DNA of 64,000 nt from Gigantopelta aegis (GCF_016097555.1 NC_054704.1:49752594-49816593), one strand, 5' to 3'. Numbered from the stretch's first letter, positions 37,649 to 47,729 are shown. A program made the numbers and translations. Notes: generated by a model from the letters alone, not told the origin.

Positions 37649-38849
37649 TCGTTAGTCATGGATGCCAACGGGCGGATTTATAGTCCATCCCACAGAGAAG
37701 ACCTTTTGTACATGTACTATGAAATTTTCAAAACACTTTTACTTTTTTTCTTACGTCAAAGCAAACTGAAATTATTTACTAAATTTTGTTTGTGGATGGG
37801 ACAGACTATAGTTAGTCGCAAGATACTTTTTGATGGACCCCTTCTCCGATTGGTTTTTTTTTTTTTTTTTGGGGGGGGGGGGGGGGTTCCCCCCAAGACC
37901 TGTATATCAAAGGCCGTGGCTCATAATCATATGCTGCAAGTGTTAATATATTTTGTTTTGGGGATGTGATAGGATTAATCTACACTGTGCATACAGGAGT
38001 TGGTAGGAGCTGACGTCACTTCCTCCCAAGCTAGAGTACCGGACGCGACCAAAAAATAAAAAAATGGCTGTCCCTATTTAGCAGGAATAATCACGGGTTT
38101 TTTTTTTTTAATATTAATTCTAAAATTACGTATTTTTCCATTTCTTAAAGTGTCAGTATGTGTTGGTGGTCCGGGTATGCATCGTTCCAACACATACGGC
38201 TCATATTTGATTTGAGTTTTCCTTTAAGGCAAACAATTAAAACACTGCTTGTACAGGCTGCAGCTGCTAGTCTGACAGTGTGAAAATATAGCGCATGTTC
38301 TATGTCGTGTGTTGCCAGATCTGTAGTTCGCGCCAGCACAGATGCGGTGTGTTTTGTCACATTCGATTTACTGCGTTTCATTCTCGACTGGTACCATAAT
38401 CCTTAGACCCAGTCCCAAATCTGGTGTATTTGGGGCCTTACACTTTTGAATCTTTGAATCACTGACCAAAATGATGGCTGATGCCATTCCATTTTTTAAA
38501 CTTGTGCATACCTTTTCACCTCGTTGGTGAAACTTCCAAACATTTTATTATTTCTTCATCGTTTAAGATGAAGTAACAGATTTGGCAGTTGTGGTGGGGC
38601 AGGATATGCTCACATTTCGCGAACACCTAATATCATCGCTGTTATACCAGTGATACAGGAGTGCATGTCATCATATCTGTACTCATTCCAATGGGCTCTG
38701 TCCTGTGCTAGTTTTGATGGGAGTGGCAGTTCTCTTTGTGGCGGCGAGGATCACCTCGGGAGTATCTGTCCTATATACGAACCACATTTTGCCAAATGCT
38801 TATTCGATTCCGCATTGTAGAGAGATAAGGGCCTATGTCGTTCATAACC
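37649..38849. other. No gene recognised
   Basis: Includes a T17-G16 homopolymer pair at 37854-37886. TGACGTCACTTCC at 38011 is promoter-like, but no adjacent exon is evident. Confidence 0.45.
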
Positions 38850-38862
38850 TTCGTTTGTGAAC

Positions 38863-39163
38863 GGGCAGGACGTAGCTCAGTGGTACAGCGCTCACCTGCT
38901 GCGCGATCGATCTAGGATCGATCCCCGTTGGTGGGACCCATTGGGCTATTTCTCTCTCCAGCCAGTGCTCCACAACTGGTGTAACAAAGGCCGTGGTATG
39001 TACTATCTTTTCTGTGAGATGGTGCATATAAAAGATCCCTTGCTGCTAATCAAAACGAGTAGAGACAGCGGGTTTTCTCAACTAATATCTGTGTAGTCCT
39101 TAACCATATAACCGTAAATAAATGTGTCGAGTGCGTCGTAAAATAAAACATTTCTTTCCTTTC
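38863..39163 (+). repeat. Full-length SINE, type-1 head with A tail, 13-bp target duplication
   Basis: Head GGACGTAGCTCAGTGGTACA, box B GGATCGATCC, central block, A tail and TTTCCTTTC end. TTCGTTTGTGAAC flanks both sides (38850-38862 and 39164-39176). Confidence 0.95.
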
Positions 39164-39508
39164 TTCGTTTGTGAACCGTTTTGAAGGTTAACTAAATACC
39201 ATGCTTTTCTTATCTAACTGTAATGCTCAAAACACCAGAAAACAAATTTAATTTCAAACCTTTTTATTTTATAACGATGCTGCATATTAAAATTAACTCT
39301 TTAAAAGGTTTAAACCATACAAAGAGGTACTAATGGTCATTAAAACAAAACTCAACAAAACAAGCAATTCGCTTAAGTATCCTAAATACATTTCACAGGT
39401 AAAATCTTCAAAAGAACAAAGAGAAAAGAGTGTAAAAATAACTAATTTCTTCACAGATATAGACTACTGTTGACTGGTATATAGAACTAAGATGTCTTTA
39501 TGTATATA

Positions 39509-39790
39509 CAGGGTTCGTATGGGTCACGGAAATTGTGGAAAGTTGAGGAATTTTCAAATATAATATTTGTAGACCTGGAAATTCATGGCATTTTTACTCC
39601 ATTTAAAATAAAACCAAGAAGAAATCAGCTATTCGCAACAAAATATTGCAATATTTTAAGATTAAATATTGATGCATACAAAAAAAAAAAATCATTAAAA
39701 AGTAACAATTCAAAAACAAAAAGTAGAAAAATAGCTGTCGTATGTCATGGAAATATTTGGTTGATCATAAATTATAGCGTATGAACCCTC
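39509..39790. mobile_element. Probable hAT-like MITE with AGGGTTCGTATG ends
   Basis: CAGGGTTCGTATGGGTCACG on the left and GAGGGTTCATACGC as the inverted right end. Related sequence (ggaaattcatgg, tttccatgac) appears at 5540-5650 and 52090-52195. No clean target duplication seen. Confidence 0.5.
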
Positions 39791-39828
39791 ATTTATGTTG
39801 CATATAACAACTTACCTCATCAACACAG

Positions 39829-39930
39829 AGAAAAAAAAAAAAAAAAAAAAAAAAAAGAGAGAAAAGAAACAAAAAGAAACAAAAACGAAAAAGAAAGAAA
39901 AAGAAGAAAAAGAAAAGAAAAAGAAAAACC
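39829..39930 (+). repeat. Polypurine tract of about 100 bp
   Basis: A long A run followed by GAAAAGAAA/GAAAAAGAA repeats, interrupted by only a few C. It lies just downstream of the ECHDC1 stop codon (minus strand), where the transcript would be pyrimidine-rich. Confidence 0.9.
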
Positions 39931-40079
39931 CCAAACAGAAGTATTAAAACAAAAAGCAAAGAAGTAAAACAAAGAACAAACAGATATATAAAAGAATAGC
40001 TAGAACGGGTACTAAGACATGTAGAATGGATCCAGCTGTTTCCTGAAATTATAACCAGAATGTTATTTACATCTAAGAA

Positions 40080-41864
40080 TTAATCATGTTTCATACTTTT
40101 GGCCAAAGCTGCTTCGTGTAATGGCGCAAACCAGTTCCTTTGAAAAATCTGTTTTTCATATTCTAATGATTCTTTGTAGCTAGTCTCTTCACTATTTGTA
40201 ATTATGCCTTTCAGTGATCTGGTTATACTAGCATCGTGCTTGCAATATCGACTGATCAGCCATTGTTTAGACTCGTGCATTGCATCAGAGGTATCAGTTA
40301 ATATACTCTGGCAAAGACCCATCTCGTGTGCAATAGATGCATTAACTGATGTTCCCGAACTCAACAAATCTAAAGCTTTCGTTGGTCCTAATAACTTGGT
40401 CAGAAATGTAGCTGCGCCAAATCCTGGTGTAACATTTAGTTTGATGTGCACAAAACCAATTTTAGCAGATTCTGTCATGATTCTGAAATCGCAAGATAAA
40501 CTCATCTCGGCGCCACCTCCAAGGGCTCTTCCCTCAATGAGGGCAACACTAATCAAGGGCAGGCGTCGACAACGAAGCACAACATCATGCATAAATGTAG
40601 CCATCTTGAAACCATCAACACTCGTGTTAATTTGTCGCACAAAGTCCAGATCAGCACCAGAGCAGAAAGTACCACCAGCTCCACGCAATATCAGGCCCTT
40701 TCCATTGTCCCATTCTTCTAGTTCACGTATTCTGTCAGACAGTTCCACCATCATTTTACCTTGACACAAAAAGAAAGGTCATGTATTTAGTAATATTATA
40801 TGAAAGGCCCTAAGTAAAATACAAGCACTAAGCATAAAATATCTACATTGCCTAACTAGAAACATTTAATGAATGAATGTTTAACGACACCTCAGCACAA
40901 AACTACTTTGATTGTTGGGTATTAATCAAAAGTATATGATGAAAACTGGACGATGACCATCAATGGAAAATGTCTAAAATCATTACTAAATTGAAACAGC
41001 TTTCTTATCCATGACAGCCCCATTACGCATACCATCAAAATAACAAAACCCATACATTTTCGACCTCGAATGGGGGCACAGCCTCCCCTTTCCCCGGGCC
41101 CTCGGGCCTAATAATGTTGCCATCCTTGCACTGCGGTGAGAATCAGCATATGCATAAAAGCGTATAGATTTACAATACAGTGGCGGATCCAGAAAATCCA
41201 TTGGGGGGCAAAGACATGATGCGGAATACCAAGGGAACTTGGCGGAAGTTACAAGGGAACTTTGGGGAGGTTTGGAGGGGGGGGGGGGGGGGGGGTGGTG
41301 GTCGTAAAATAATAATAATTTTTTTTTAATATACATGTATAATAAAATTATAACTGTCGCAAAATTTAGTGGGGACCCGGGCCTCTGCCCACCCTCCACC
41401 TAGATCCGCCTCTGCAATATTTGATCGGATACGAATGCCAAAATCAAAAATACCCCGTCCCGTCATTCATGCTTTTATTATTATTAATTTTAAATCAAAT
41501 AGTCAAATTACAAGCACAGCAGCCAAAACCATGTCAATGCAAATAAACTATGCATTCATCAATAACAAATTATGTCAAATACATACACATTTTAATAAAT
41601 GCGTGTAAAGATTTTGTAAACAACATCCTGAGTACCTGTTAACGCATTTCGTTTCTTAGTGTTATTCAACGTAATAATAGCTATTCCCGATTGATCATCT
41701 TTTTCCAAGTCCACGGATCCACCACCGAATTGTTCGAGGAAATGTCTGACGTCATCCAACGCAGCACTAGAAGAGCTCCACCTGTGGAATGACTTTCTGC
41801 AGACGACCTTAAAATTCTGACCAATACCAGTGAGCCTACTAAACTTTGTAGCAAGAAATACCAT
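40080..41864 (-). CDS. ECHDC1: Ethylmalonyl-CoA decarboxylase (ECHDC1-like), two coding exons
   Basis: Crotonase-fold enzyme of the ECHDC1 type, which in mammals decarboxylates ethylmalonyl-CoA and methylmalonyl-CoA as a metabolite-repair step (family knowledge). Coding exons on the minus strand are 41864-41636 (229 nt) and 40759-40080 (680 nt), 302 residues, close to the vertebrate length of about 307. The junction is ACAG/GTACTC to GTCAAG/GTAAAATG and joins ALTG to KMMVEL in frame. Crotonase signatures are visible: GIAIITLNNTKKRNALTG, the oxyanion-hole stretch GTFCSGADL, and PLISVALIEGRALGGGAEMS followed by CDFRIM. The first 35 or so residues are basic and Ser-rich (RKSFHRWSSSS), so a mitochondrial presequence is possible, although mammalian ECHDC1 is described as cytosolic. 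The start ATG lies just after an acceptor (TTTACAG at about 41891), so a noncoding exon lies upstream at higher coordinates. The intron carries an ATTC-tailed repeat fragment and a 5-bp-TSD MITE. The long open frame at 40204-40764 on the other strand is only its shadow. Confidence 0.93.
40868..40935 (-). repeat. ATTC-tailed 3' end fragment in the ECHDC1 intron
   Basis: AATGAATGAATGTTTAACGA and CACCTCAGCACAAAA are the reverse complement of the ATTC tail unit. Confidence 0.65.
41178..41414. mobile_element. CAG-GGCGGATC MITE, 5-bp target duplication, in the ECHDC1 intron
   Basis: Ends CAGTGGCGGATCCAGAAAAT and CAGAGGCGGATCTAGGTGGA; exact 5-bp flanks CAATA (41173-41177 and 41415-41419). A 19-G run lies inside at 41277-41295. 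Same family as 30184. Confidence 0.9.
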
Positions 41865-42000
41865 GTCTTAATATGGAAACAAACGCTACCTGTAAATAAA
41901 AACAAAGTATGCGTAAGAATGGGCTATGACATGAAAGCCTGTTTTACGACTCCCCAGCGTTTTAAACTATATATAAACATAACATGGTAATTTGTGACTA

Positions 42001-42115
42001 CTTCATCTAGAGTACAAAAGGAGAAACCCGCTCCCGCCACACAGGTTACTGGAGCCCATTAGCATCAGTTGAGTCTCTGTGCGCATTTTGCCACAGACAG
42101 GTAGTACTGTATATA
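42001..42115 (-). repeat. Degenerate SINE fragment
   Basis: GGAGAAACCCGC, CCATTAGCATCAG and GCCACAGACAGGTAGTACTG follow the order of the central block in reverse orientation, with many changes. Confidence 0.55.
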
Positions 42116-42125
42116 CTACGGGGAA

Positions 42126-42383
42126 TTTCATTTCATTTCAATTTAGTGTCATGCTTATAATCTAATTAAAGTTCAAGCACGCTGTCCTGGACATACATCA
42201 TAGCTACCTGGATTGTTTGTCCATGACAGTGGGTTAGTAAGAGAGAAGAGGATATAGTGGTCTTACACTTACCAACAGAGTCGTTAAAACTCGCTCTGGG
42301 TGGGAGCCGGTACCTGCATGCGAACCCAGTACCTATCAGTCTTATGTCCAATGGCTTAACCATGACACCAACGAGGCCGGTCC
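42126..42383 (-). repeat. GAAAT-tailed SINE, full length
   Basis: Reverse complement: GGCCTCGTTGGTGTCATGGT, box B GGGTTCGCATGC, GTAAGTGTAAGACCACTATA, CACTGTCATGGACA, then GAACTTTAATTAGATTATAA and GAAATGAAATGAAAT. Confidence 0.88.
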
Positions 42384-43001
42384 ATGGGGAAGGGAGTATG
42401 GCCTTTATATGTGTAAATCATGGAGCCCTGCGGTATATTTCTCGAAACATCGTAAGTTTACGTCTGCGACTAGCAGTTATACCACGCATACATTTACAAG
42501 GGTTTGGCATCTATTTCACACAGAAAATTACATCATTACAGAAGATGGAGCATTTTAAGGACAAAAGAAAATCAAATACGTGTACTTTTAACAATATGTG
42601 TTGTACTATAATAGTAATAAAAATTGTGGTTTAGTCGTAGATTTACGTTTAAGTGCAAAACTAGGTTTACAATGTTTTGTGAAATTGGGCCCAGAGCTGC
42701 GGCCAATCAGACTGGGAAGAACAGCGTCTGCTGGATTGGTTTATGCTATTCACGGTATGCTAACCAACTGGCCATGTTATAAACCAATCAAATAGTTCCA
42801 GGGTGGTCAGAAATTTTCGCCAAATTATATTTTTTTAAAATGCAACAACTAGTTATTTTCCAACAAAATATCAATTATTACACAAATTGTTTTCGTAAAA
42901 TTAAAATACAATTCACTAATTGTTCTAAAAAAATTTCGCAACAGTGCAACAGCTAGTCCCAAGTTGGCGAATGTAGGGTTATATGAAACGGGAAACCCGA
43001 T

Positions 43002-43140
43002 GATCAACATCAATATAAAAATTCAACAACAGTTAAATTAAACACAGTGTAAAGAACTGCAAACAAAATAAAAAATATCACAGAGATAAAATTGCCACTC
43101 CCCTTGGAGATCCGTAGGACTGCCACTCCTAAGAATAGCT
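43002..43140 (-). repeat. Copy of the ATTC-tailed retroelement, 3' terminus missing
   Basis: In reverse complement: CTGTGATATTTTTTATTTTG, GCAGTTCTTTACACTGTGTT, TTTTTATATTGATGTTGATC. It matches the 8980-9070 part of the 8868 copy and then stops. Confidence 0.65.
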
Positions 43141-43295
43141 TAGAAAATCTAAAGTTGCACAGGATAGAGCGCATTAATATATCCAGCTATGATGGCATGC
43201 ACGCATGATTCACTGTAAAACAGTGATGATATCTGCCCCAAATTCAGCCAGCAAACGTTTTAGCTAACGTTCGCGAACTGTTTGATTGGTTCCCG

Positions 43296-43325
43296 TAGAC
43301 CAGTAGAGCTAACTTTGATCAGATT
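43296..43325 (-). repeat. Single end of a CAATCT-family element
   Basis: ACCAGTAGAGCTAACTTTGA followed by TCAGATTG is the inverted terminus of the family at 35009. The partner end was not found, so this is a truncated copy. Confidence 0.6.
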
Positions 43326-43439
43326 GGTATCAAACTCGTCTTCGCTCGTTAGATGACGTTTTAAGATAAATTATTGTATCTATTGGCCACTCATGTAGTA
43401 TTCTCCATTTGTCGCCAGAATCACTTTAATTCTGAAGGC

Positions 43440-43480
43440 CAGTGTGCTCTAGTGATGTCGTTAAACAAAACAAACTTTAA
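43440..43480 (+). repeat. 41-bp SINE tail insertion with 16-bp target duplication
   Basis: Only the last 41 bp of a C-tail SINE (TGCTCTAGTGATGTCGTTAA and AACAAAACAAACTTTAA) inserted between two copies of CTTTAATTCTGAAGGC (43424-43439 and 43481-43496). An extremely 5'-truncated but genuine retrotransposition event. Confidence 0.93.
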
Positions 43481-43941
43481 CTTTAATTCTGAAGGCAAAC
43501 TCCTTATAGTCAGATAGATCTGTCGTGAAACTAAATTTGAATCAGGTCAGACGCGCGTAGAATGAATTAATTTTTAACGACACACCCAACACAAAAAAAA
43601 GACGTATCTCTAGGTCAGTTCTGTCAACTGCTTGCCGCTAGCGTTCGCTATGTTGATTTTTACGTACACTACACAGGCACGGCAAAGTGTGTGTGTGTGT
43701 GTGTGTGTGGGGGGGGGGGGGGGTCTCTAGCTAAATATCGTAAGTATTAAGAAGAAATGACTGTAGATTTACTTGGCATAAACTGTAAATTAAAATATCA
43801 ATGCAGTAGGCCAAAATCAAAATATATTTCTCACAGTGTTCTTTGGTTTGTCCTTCGTCTTCTTTGTTAAATCCAGCCAACTGAAAGCGCACCACGCGAA
43901 AGTTAGAACGGCGAAGTAAGCGTACAAGACAGGGGGCGGGG

Positions 43942-44063
43942 TAGCCCGAGTACTCTGACTGTAAGAGAGCTAGACGGACATTTGGACATAAATACGCTGT
44001 AATGAGAGCGTATTTATGTCCAAATGTCCGTCTAGCTCTCTTACAGTCAGAGTACTCGGGCTA
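43942..44063. mobile_element. 122-bp perfect palindromic miniature of the TAGCCCGAG family
   Basis: Two 57-58-bp arms, TAGCCCGAGTACTCTGACTG... and its exact reverse complement, separated by only a few bases. The arm equals the outer 57 bp of the left arm of the 2.07-kb element at 49757 with one difference (AATACGC versus AACACGC). Flanked on both sides by GGGGCGGGG, an exact though low-complexity 9-bp direct repeat, matching the 9-bp duplication of the larger element. Confidence 0.9.
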
Positions 44064-44529
44064 GGGGCGGGGGAGCAACTGCCCCTCTAGTGCTGGAGCA
44101 AAACTTCAAATTGGGGCAAAAAAATGACACAGTAAATCGGGCAAAATGTGCTAACCTGAGTCTGAGACCTTTTCACCATGTATTTCCATCATTTTACCCT
44201 CAAAATTAGTTGTAATCCATGTAAAAATGCGTAGTGATTCGTTTGCAATCCTATTAATATATTATATACTTGCGGAAAAAAGTTCCTGTGCACCAAATAA
44301 TTGCATATAGAGTATAATTTACTTGAAATCTGGTCATAAAAAATTCAGTAAATGAACGTGTAACCACATCCTTCCATATCCCAGCAGTGCCCAGTCAGTT
44401 GCACGAGCTATTCATGCTTTGTGATCATAAGTTGCATTACTAGCATTTTTGGTCACGTGATCCTCTTTGACGTCATTTTTCTTATCATTGGACTCTAAAA
44501 CTATTGTATGGATTATCATCACTCAGAAA

Positions 44530-44950
44530 AATGCTTTTGTTGGCATCTGATCGTCGTCAGTGTGATGCCACGCCTCCAAGAAAATTAACTTCTTCGAAAG
44601 ATGGGCATGATTGCAGTTAGAATGGCACAAACGTTGTTGCTAGTCATTTTGGTGTTCATTGGTGTTCATCAGAAAACTATGCAGTGTCTGCGGAGATGTT
44701 CTCGACAGTTTAGGAATACTAGGGATCTTCCATGTTTAGGGAGTCATCACGTGACGTCACGTTAACCAATCCTCAATATCGAGCGGGAACACGTGGAATC
44801 ATTTGGAAATGACAAGTTTAACATCCCAATACATCCCTGTGTTATGGCCAATCAGTGGAAGAACTGTACGCAACCGATTAGGTTATCACAAAGTACGACC
44901 ATGTCAACGTCCCTAACTGCGTTATGCTTCCAACTCCGTTAAGTTTGTTT
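44530..44950 (+). pseudogene. Old fragment of a Tc1-like transposase
   Basis: Scattered but ordered similarity to the N-terminal half of Tc1 transposases: IGMIAVRMAQ, then GVHQKTMQCLRRCSRQF, then NTRDLPCLGSHHVTS, then SGRTVRNRLGYHKVRPCQRP. Stops and frame changes separate the blocks. The catalytic half is absent. No inverted ends were found. Confidence 0.65.
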
Positions 44951-45245
44951 TCTCATGCGCGGTTCGCGCAATCAACATCCGATTTGTTACCGTCTGCTTG
45001 TCGTTCATTTGTGAGGTTTTTCTTCACAGTTCGTGAACATTTTCATTAGCAATAAAGTTCAGATAAGTACATATCTCAATACAAAACTTTACAAGACCTT
45101 AAAACCATTAATTTTGCTAAGTCGTGTTTGTATATTCCTTAAAATTACCGATATCGGGTCCACTTGACTGGTAGAAATTGAGTTGAAATGGAGGAAGACG
45201 TATTCGTGATTTTGTCGTTAGCTGAACGCAGTATGGGACGTCGAT

Positions 45246-45247
<2 letters not shown>

Positions 45248-45317
<70 letters not shown>
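45248..45317. repeat. (TA)n microsatellite
   Basis: About 35 TA units. It produces long artificial YIYIYI open frames on both strands. Confidence 0.95.
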
Positions 45318-45319
<2 letters not shown>

Positions 45320-45378
45320 CTGTTTGGTAGTAATGCTATTGAGATTCGGACACTTTCGTTTAATTCGGGTATTATTGG

Positions 45379-45711
45379 AAGAAAGAAATGTTTTATTTAA
45401 CGACGCACTCAACAAATTGTATTTACGGTTATATGGCGTCAGACATAGGCCTATGGTTAAGGACCACACAGATATTAAGAGAGGAAACCCGCTGTCGCCA
45501 CTTCATGGGCTACTCTTTTCGATTAGCAGCAAGGGATCTTTTATATGCACCGTCCCAAAGACAGGGTAGTAAATACCACGGCCTTTGATATACCAGTCGT
45601 GGTGCACTGGCTGGAACGAGAAATAACCCAATGGGCCCACCGACGGGGATCGATCCCACACCGACCGCGCATCGAGCGAGCGCTGTACCACTGGGCTACG
45701 TCTCGCCCCTA
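45379..45711 (-). repeat. Full-length SINE, type-1 head with A tail
   Basis: Reverse complement from GGGGCGAGACGTAGCCCAGT to GTGCGTCGTTAAATAAAACA and (TTTC)n; low divergence from the other full copies. Confidence 0.92.
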
Positions 45712-45860
45712 GGGTGACATTGACGTTTCACTGCTGACATGCTGTCAACGCGCTGCGCTAATGTGGGACGGGCTTAGGCGTACTGTGTCTCAAATGCATT
45801 GATATAGTTTCCTGAATTTGATGTATCAGACCTAAATAGTTTAATCATTTTGGAGTTAAC

Positions 45861-45883
45861 TATATATATACATACATATATAT

Positions 45884-45938
<55 letters not shown>

Positions 45939-45950
45939 TATATATATATA
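45861..45950. repeat. (TA)n microsatellite, left of the Tc1-like transposon
   Basis: Slightly interrupted TA tract that continues after the transposon at 47445-47504; the two halves were one tract before insertion, by inference. Confidence 0.9.
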
Positions 45951-47443
45951 CTCTTCAAAAGAAGAAACGCAAAACCACATTGTCGTAACATTTGGAGAAT
46001 TGATTTAATTATTGAATGGTGAGTCCGATAATTACCAAATGTTGCAGGATTGTTCACAATTCACTCTAGTCCATTGTGAGTAAGTGATAGGACACACCAC
46101 CAAGGTCAAGGTCATCTGGAGTCAATACCGGGTGTGGCCTCCGCGTGTGTTGACAACTGCCTGGCACTGCCTGCCCATTGAAGCAACCAGAGTACGGATG
46201 ACGTCCCGGGGGATGGTGGCCCACTCGGCCTGCAAGGCTGCTGCCAGCTCGGGCAGGGTCTGGGGCTGTGGTTGTCGCTGCCGGAGGCGTCGGTCCAACT
46301 CGTCCCATAGATGCTCAATTGGGTTCAAATCCGGTGATATCGATGGCCAAGGAAGGACATTAATGTTGTTGTTCTGTAGGAAAGCCGTTGTGAGACGTGC
46401 TGTGTGAGGCCTGGCGTTGTCATGTTGGAACACTGCGTTGGCGTTGGCCATAACTGGAACGATGTGTGGCCGGAGGATCTGGTCAATGTAGCCCTGTGCA
46501 TTCAGGTTGCCCTGCACGTGGACCAGGTCAGTTCTGCCAGTGTGTGAGATGGCTGCCCACACCATGACACTACCCCCGCCGAATCTGTCCACTTCCTGCA
46601 CGCAGTTTGCCGCATAACGTTCACCACGACGCCTATACACGCGACATCTTCCATCATGACGTCGGAGCAGAAATCGGGACTCGTCACTGAACCACACCTG
46701 TCTCCATCGCAGTTGAGGCCATTGTCGATGAATCTGGCACCACTGCAGTCGGAGTCGACGGTGTTGTGGTGTTAAGATGACACCTCGAACTGGACATCTG
46801 GCACGAATTCCTACCTCACGTAGGCGGTTCCGTACGGTCTGGTCGGATATCCTGCGCAAACCTGGTATTGCTGCGGCTGTGGAGGTGGCAGTAGTCAATC
46901 GTTCCCGAAGGTGGCGTACCCGGATGTAGCGGTCCTGCCCGGGGGTAGTGACCCGTGGTCGACCGGATCTAGGGAGGTCACGTGTTGATCCATGTTGCTG
47001 GTAACGGTCCCACAGTCTGGAGATGGTGCTTGGGGACACATGGAATGCCCTGGCAACGGCCGTTCTGGATTCGCCTGCGTCTAGTCGGCCGATGGCATTG
47101 TTTCTCTGCGGTTCACTGAGACGTGGCATGTCATGGATTGTCAACTGTCGGCCAGATACAGAGGCCAGGCAAGCGAACACCTTGCACTTTTATACTGTCG
47201 GTGTTCATGTTGCACGTGCAGACAACGCACGTGCAGTGGTGACATGGTTTGCACGTGGCTGCGTTTTTGCGAATATTCACATTTTGGAACTTTATTGTAC
47301 AGTAGCTGCGTTTTATCGAATGTAACCGTGGGAATGTGTTTGGGACATGCAATGACCTTATATTCAAAAAGCATGAACCGATAGGAAACATAAAATCGGA
47401 GTTATAACCCATTTGTACCCTTTTGCGTTTCTTTTTTTGAAGA

Positions 47444-47444
<1 letters not shown>
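45951..47444 (-). mobile_element. Tc1-like DNA transposon, apparently intact, in a (TA)n tract
   Basis: A 1,494-bp Tc1/mariner element. Terminal inverted repeats start CTCTTCAAAAGAAGAAACGC on the left and CTCTTCAAAAAAAGAAACGC on the right, both continuing with AAAA, so the ends match at 23 of 24 positions. Each end is flanked by TA, the canonical target duplication, but the flanks are (TA)n microsatellite on both sides (45861-45950 and 47445-47504), so the exact duplication is ambiguous. One uninterrupted transposase frame lies inside on the minus strand. Matching ends plus an open frame suggest a recent insertion. Confidence 0.95.
46122..47129 (-). CDS. Tc1-like transposase (DD34E type)
   Basis: Cut-and-paste transposase of the Tc1 family that binds the inverted repeats and moves the element. 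The frame is open to 47180, but I choose the internal ATG at 47129 because the protein then starts MPRLSEPQRNNAIGRLDAGE, as Tc1 proteins usually do; this gives 335 residues, a typical length. Order seen: a first helix-turn-helix (AVARAFHVSPSTISRLWDRY), the linker RDLPRSGRPRVTT, a second helix-turn-helix (SDQTVRNRLREVGIRARCP), then the catalytic domain. The acidic residues are in WFSDESRF, FQHDNARPHTA and SPDLNPIEHLWDEL, so the triad looks complete. No stop or frameshift was seen. Activity cannot be proven from sequence. Confidence 0.95.
   Translation of the reverse strand: MPRLSEPQRNNAIGRLDAGESRTAVARAFHVSPSTISRLWDRYQQHGSTRDLPRSGRPRVTTPGQDRYIRVRHLRERLTTATSTAAAIPGLRRISDQTVRNRLREVGIRARCPVRGVILTPQHRRLRLQWCQIHRQWPQLRWRQVWFSDESRFLLRRHDGRCRVYRRRGERYAANCVQEVDRFGGGSVMVWAAISHTGRTDLVHVQGNLNAQGYIDQILRPHIVPVMANANAVFQHDNARPHTARLTTAFLQNNNINVLPWPSISPDLNPIEHLWDELDRRLRQRQPQPQTLPELAAALQAEWATIPRDVIRTLVASMGRQCQAVVNTRGGHTRY

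Positions 47445-47504
<60 letters not shown>
47445..47504. repeat. (TA)n microsatellite between two TA-inserted elements
   Basis: Pure TA tract separating the Tc1-like transposon from the MITE at 47505. Confidence 0.95.
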
Positions 47505-47505
<1 letters not shown>

Positions 47506-47729
47506 TGATGGAAAGAAATAAGGGGACGTGTGGTATTTGAGACCAAATGTAATTCACTACTGGAGTAATTACGTCTGTATAAAATATATTGTGGCACTGC
47601 ATGTCAGTACTGTGGGGTTGACGTCCAGTAACACGGTTAATTTCCTGATACTGGTGGACGAGGATTTATTTTGGTTGTAGTCAACATTTGATGTTACTAC
47701 TTGCGTGTTCCTTTATTTCTTTCTATCAG
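47505..47729. mobile_element. TA-flanked MITE (Tc1/mariner-like), 225 bp
   Basis: Inverted ends read CTGATGGAAAGAAATAAGGG and CTGATAGAAAGAAATAAAGG, followed by diverging sequence. Both are flanked by TA, on the left by the same (TA)n tract that hosts the Tc1-like transposon and on the right by a short (TA)n. No coding capacity. Its ends differ from those of the neighbouring element, so it belongs to another family. Confidence 0.85.

Noticed and set aside
37658-37969. 103-codon frame starting MDANGRIYSPSHREDLLYMY
   Set aside because: Runs through a T/G homopolymer and shows no domain; GC and codon pattern match the surrounding noncoding DNA.
40204-40764. 186-codon open frame on the plus strand
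   Set aside because: Antisense shadow of the ECHDC1 second exon, with no domain.
40986-41399. 137-codon proline-rich open frame
   Set aside because: Mostly produced by the G-run and sequence of the 41178 MITE.
45188-45245. Short frame MEEDVFVILSLAERSMGRRW, reminiscent of a Harbinger-type protein start
   Set aside because: Only 20 residues before a (TA)n tract and no other Harbinger feature; too little to call.
46084-47412. Plus-strand and alternative-frame open frames in the Tc1-like element
   Set aside because: Shadows of the GC-richer transposase gene.
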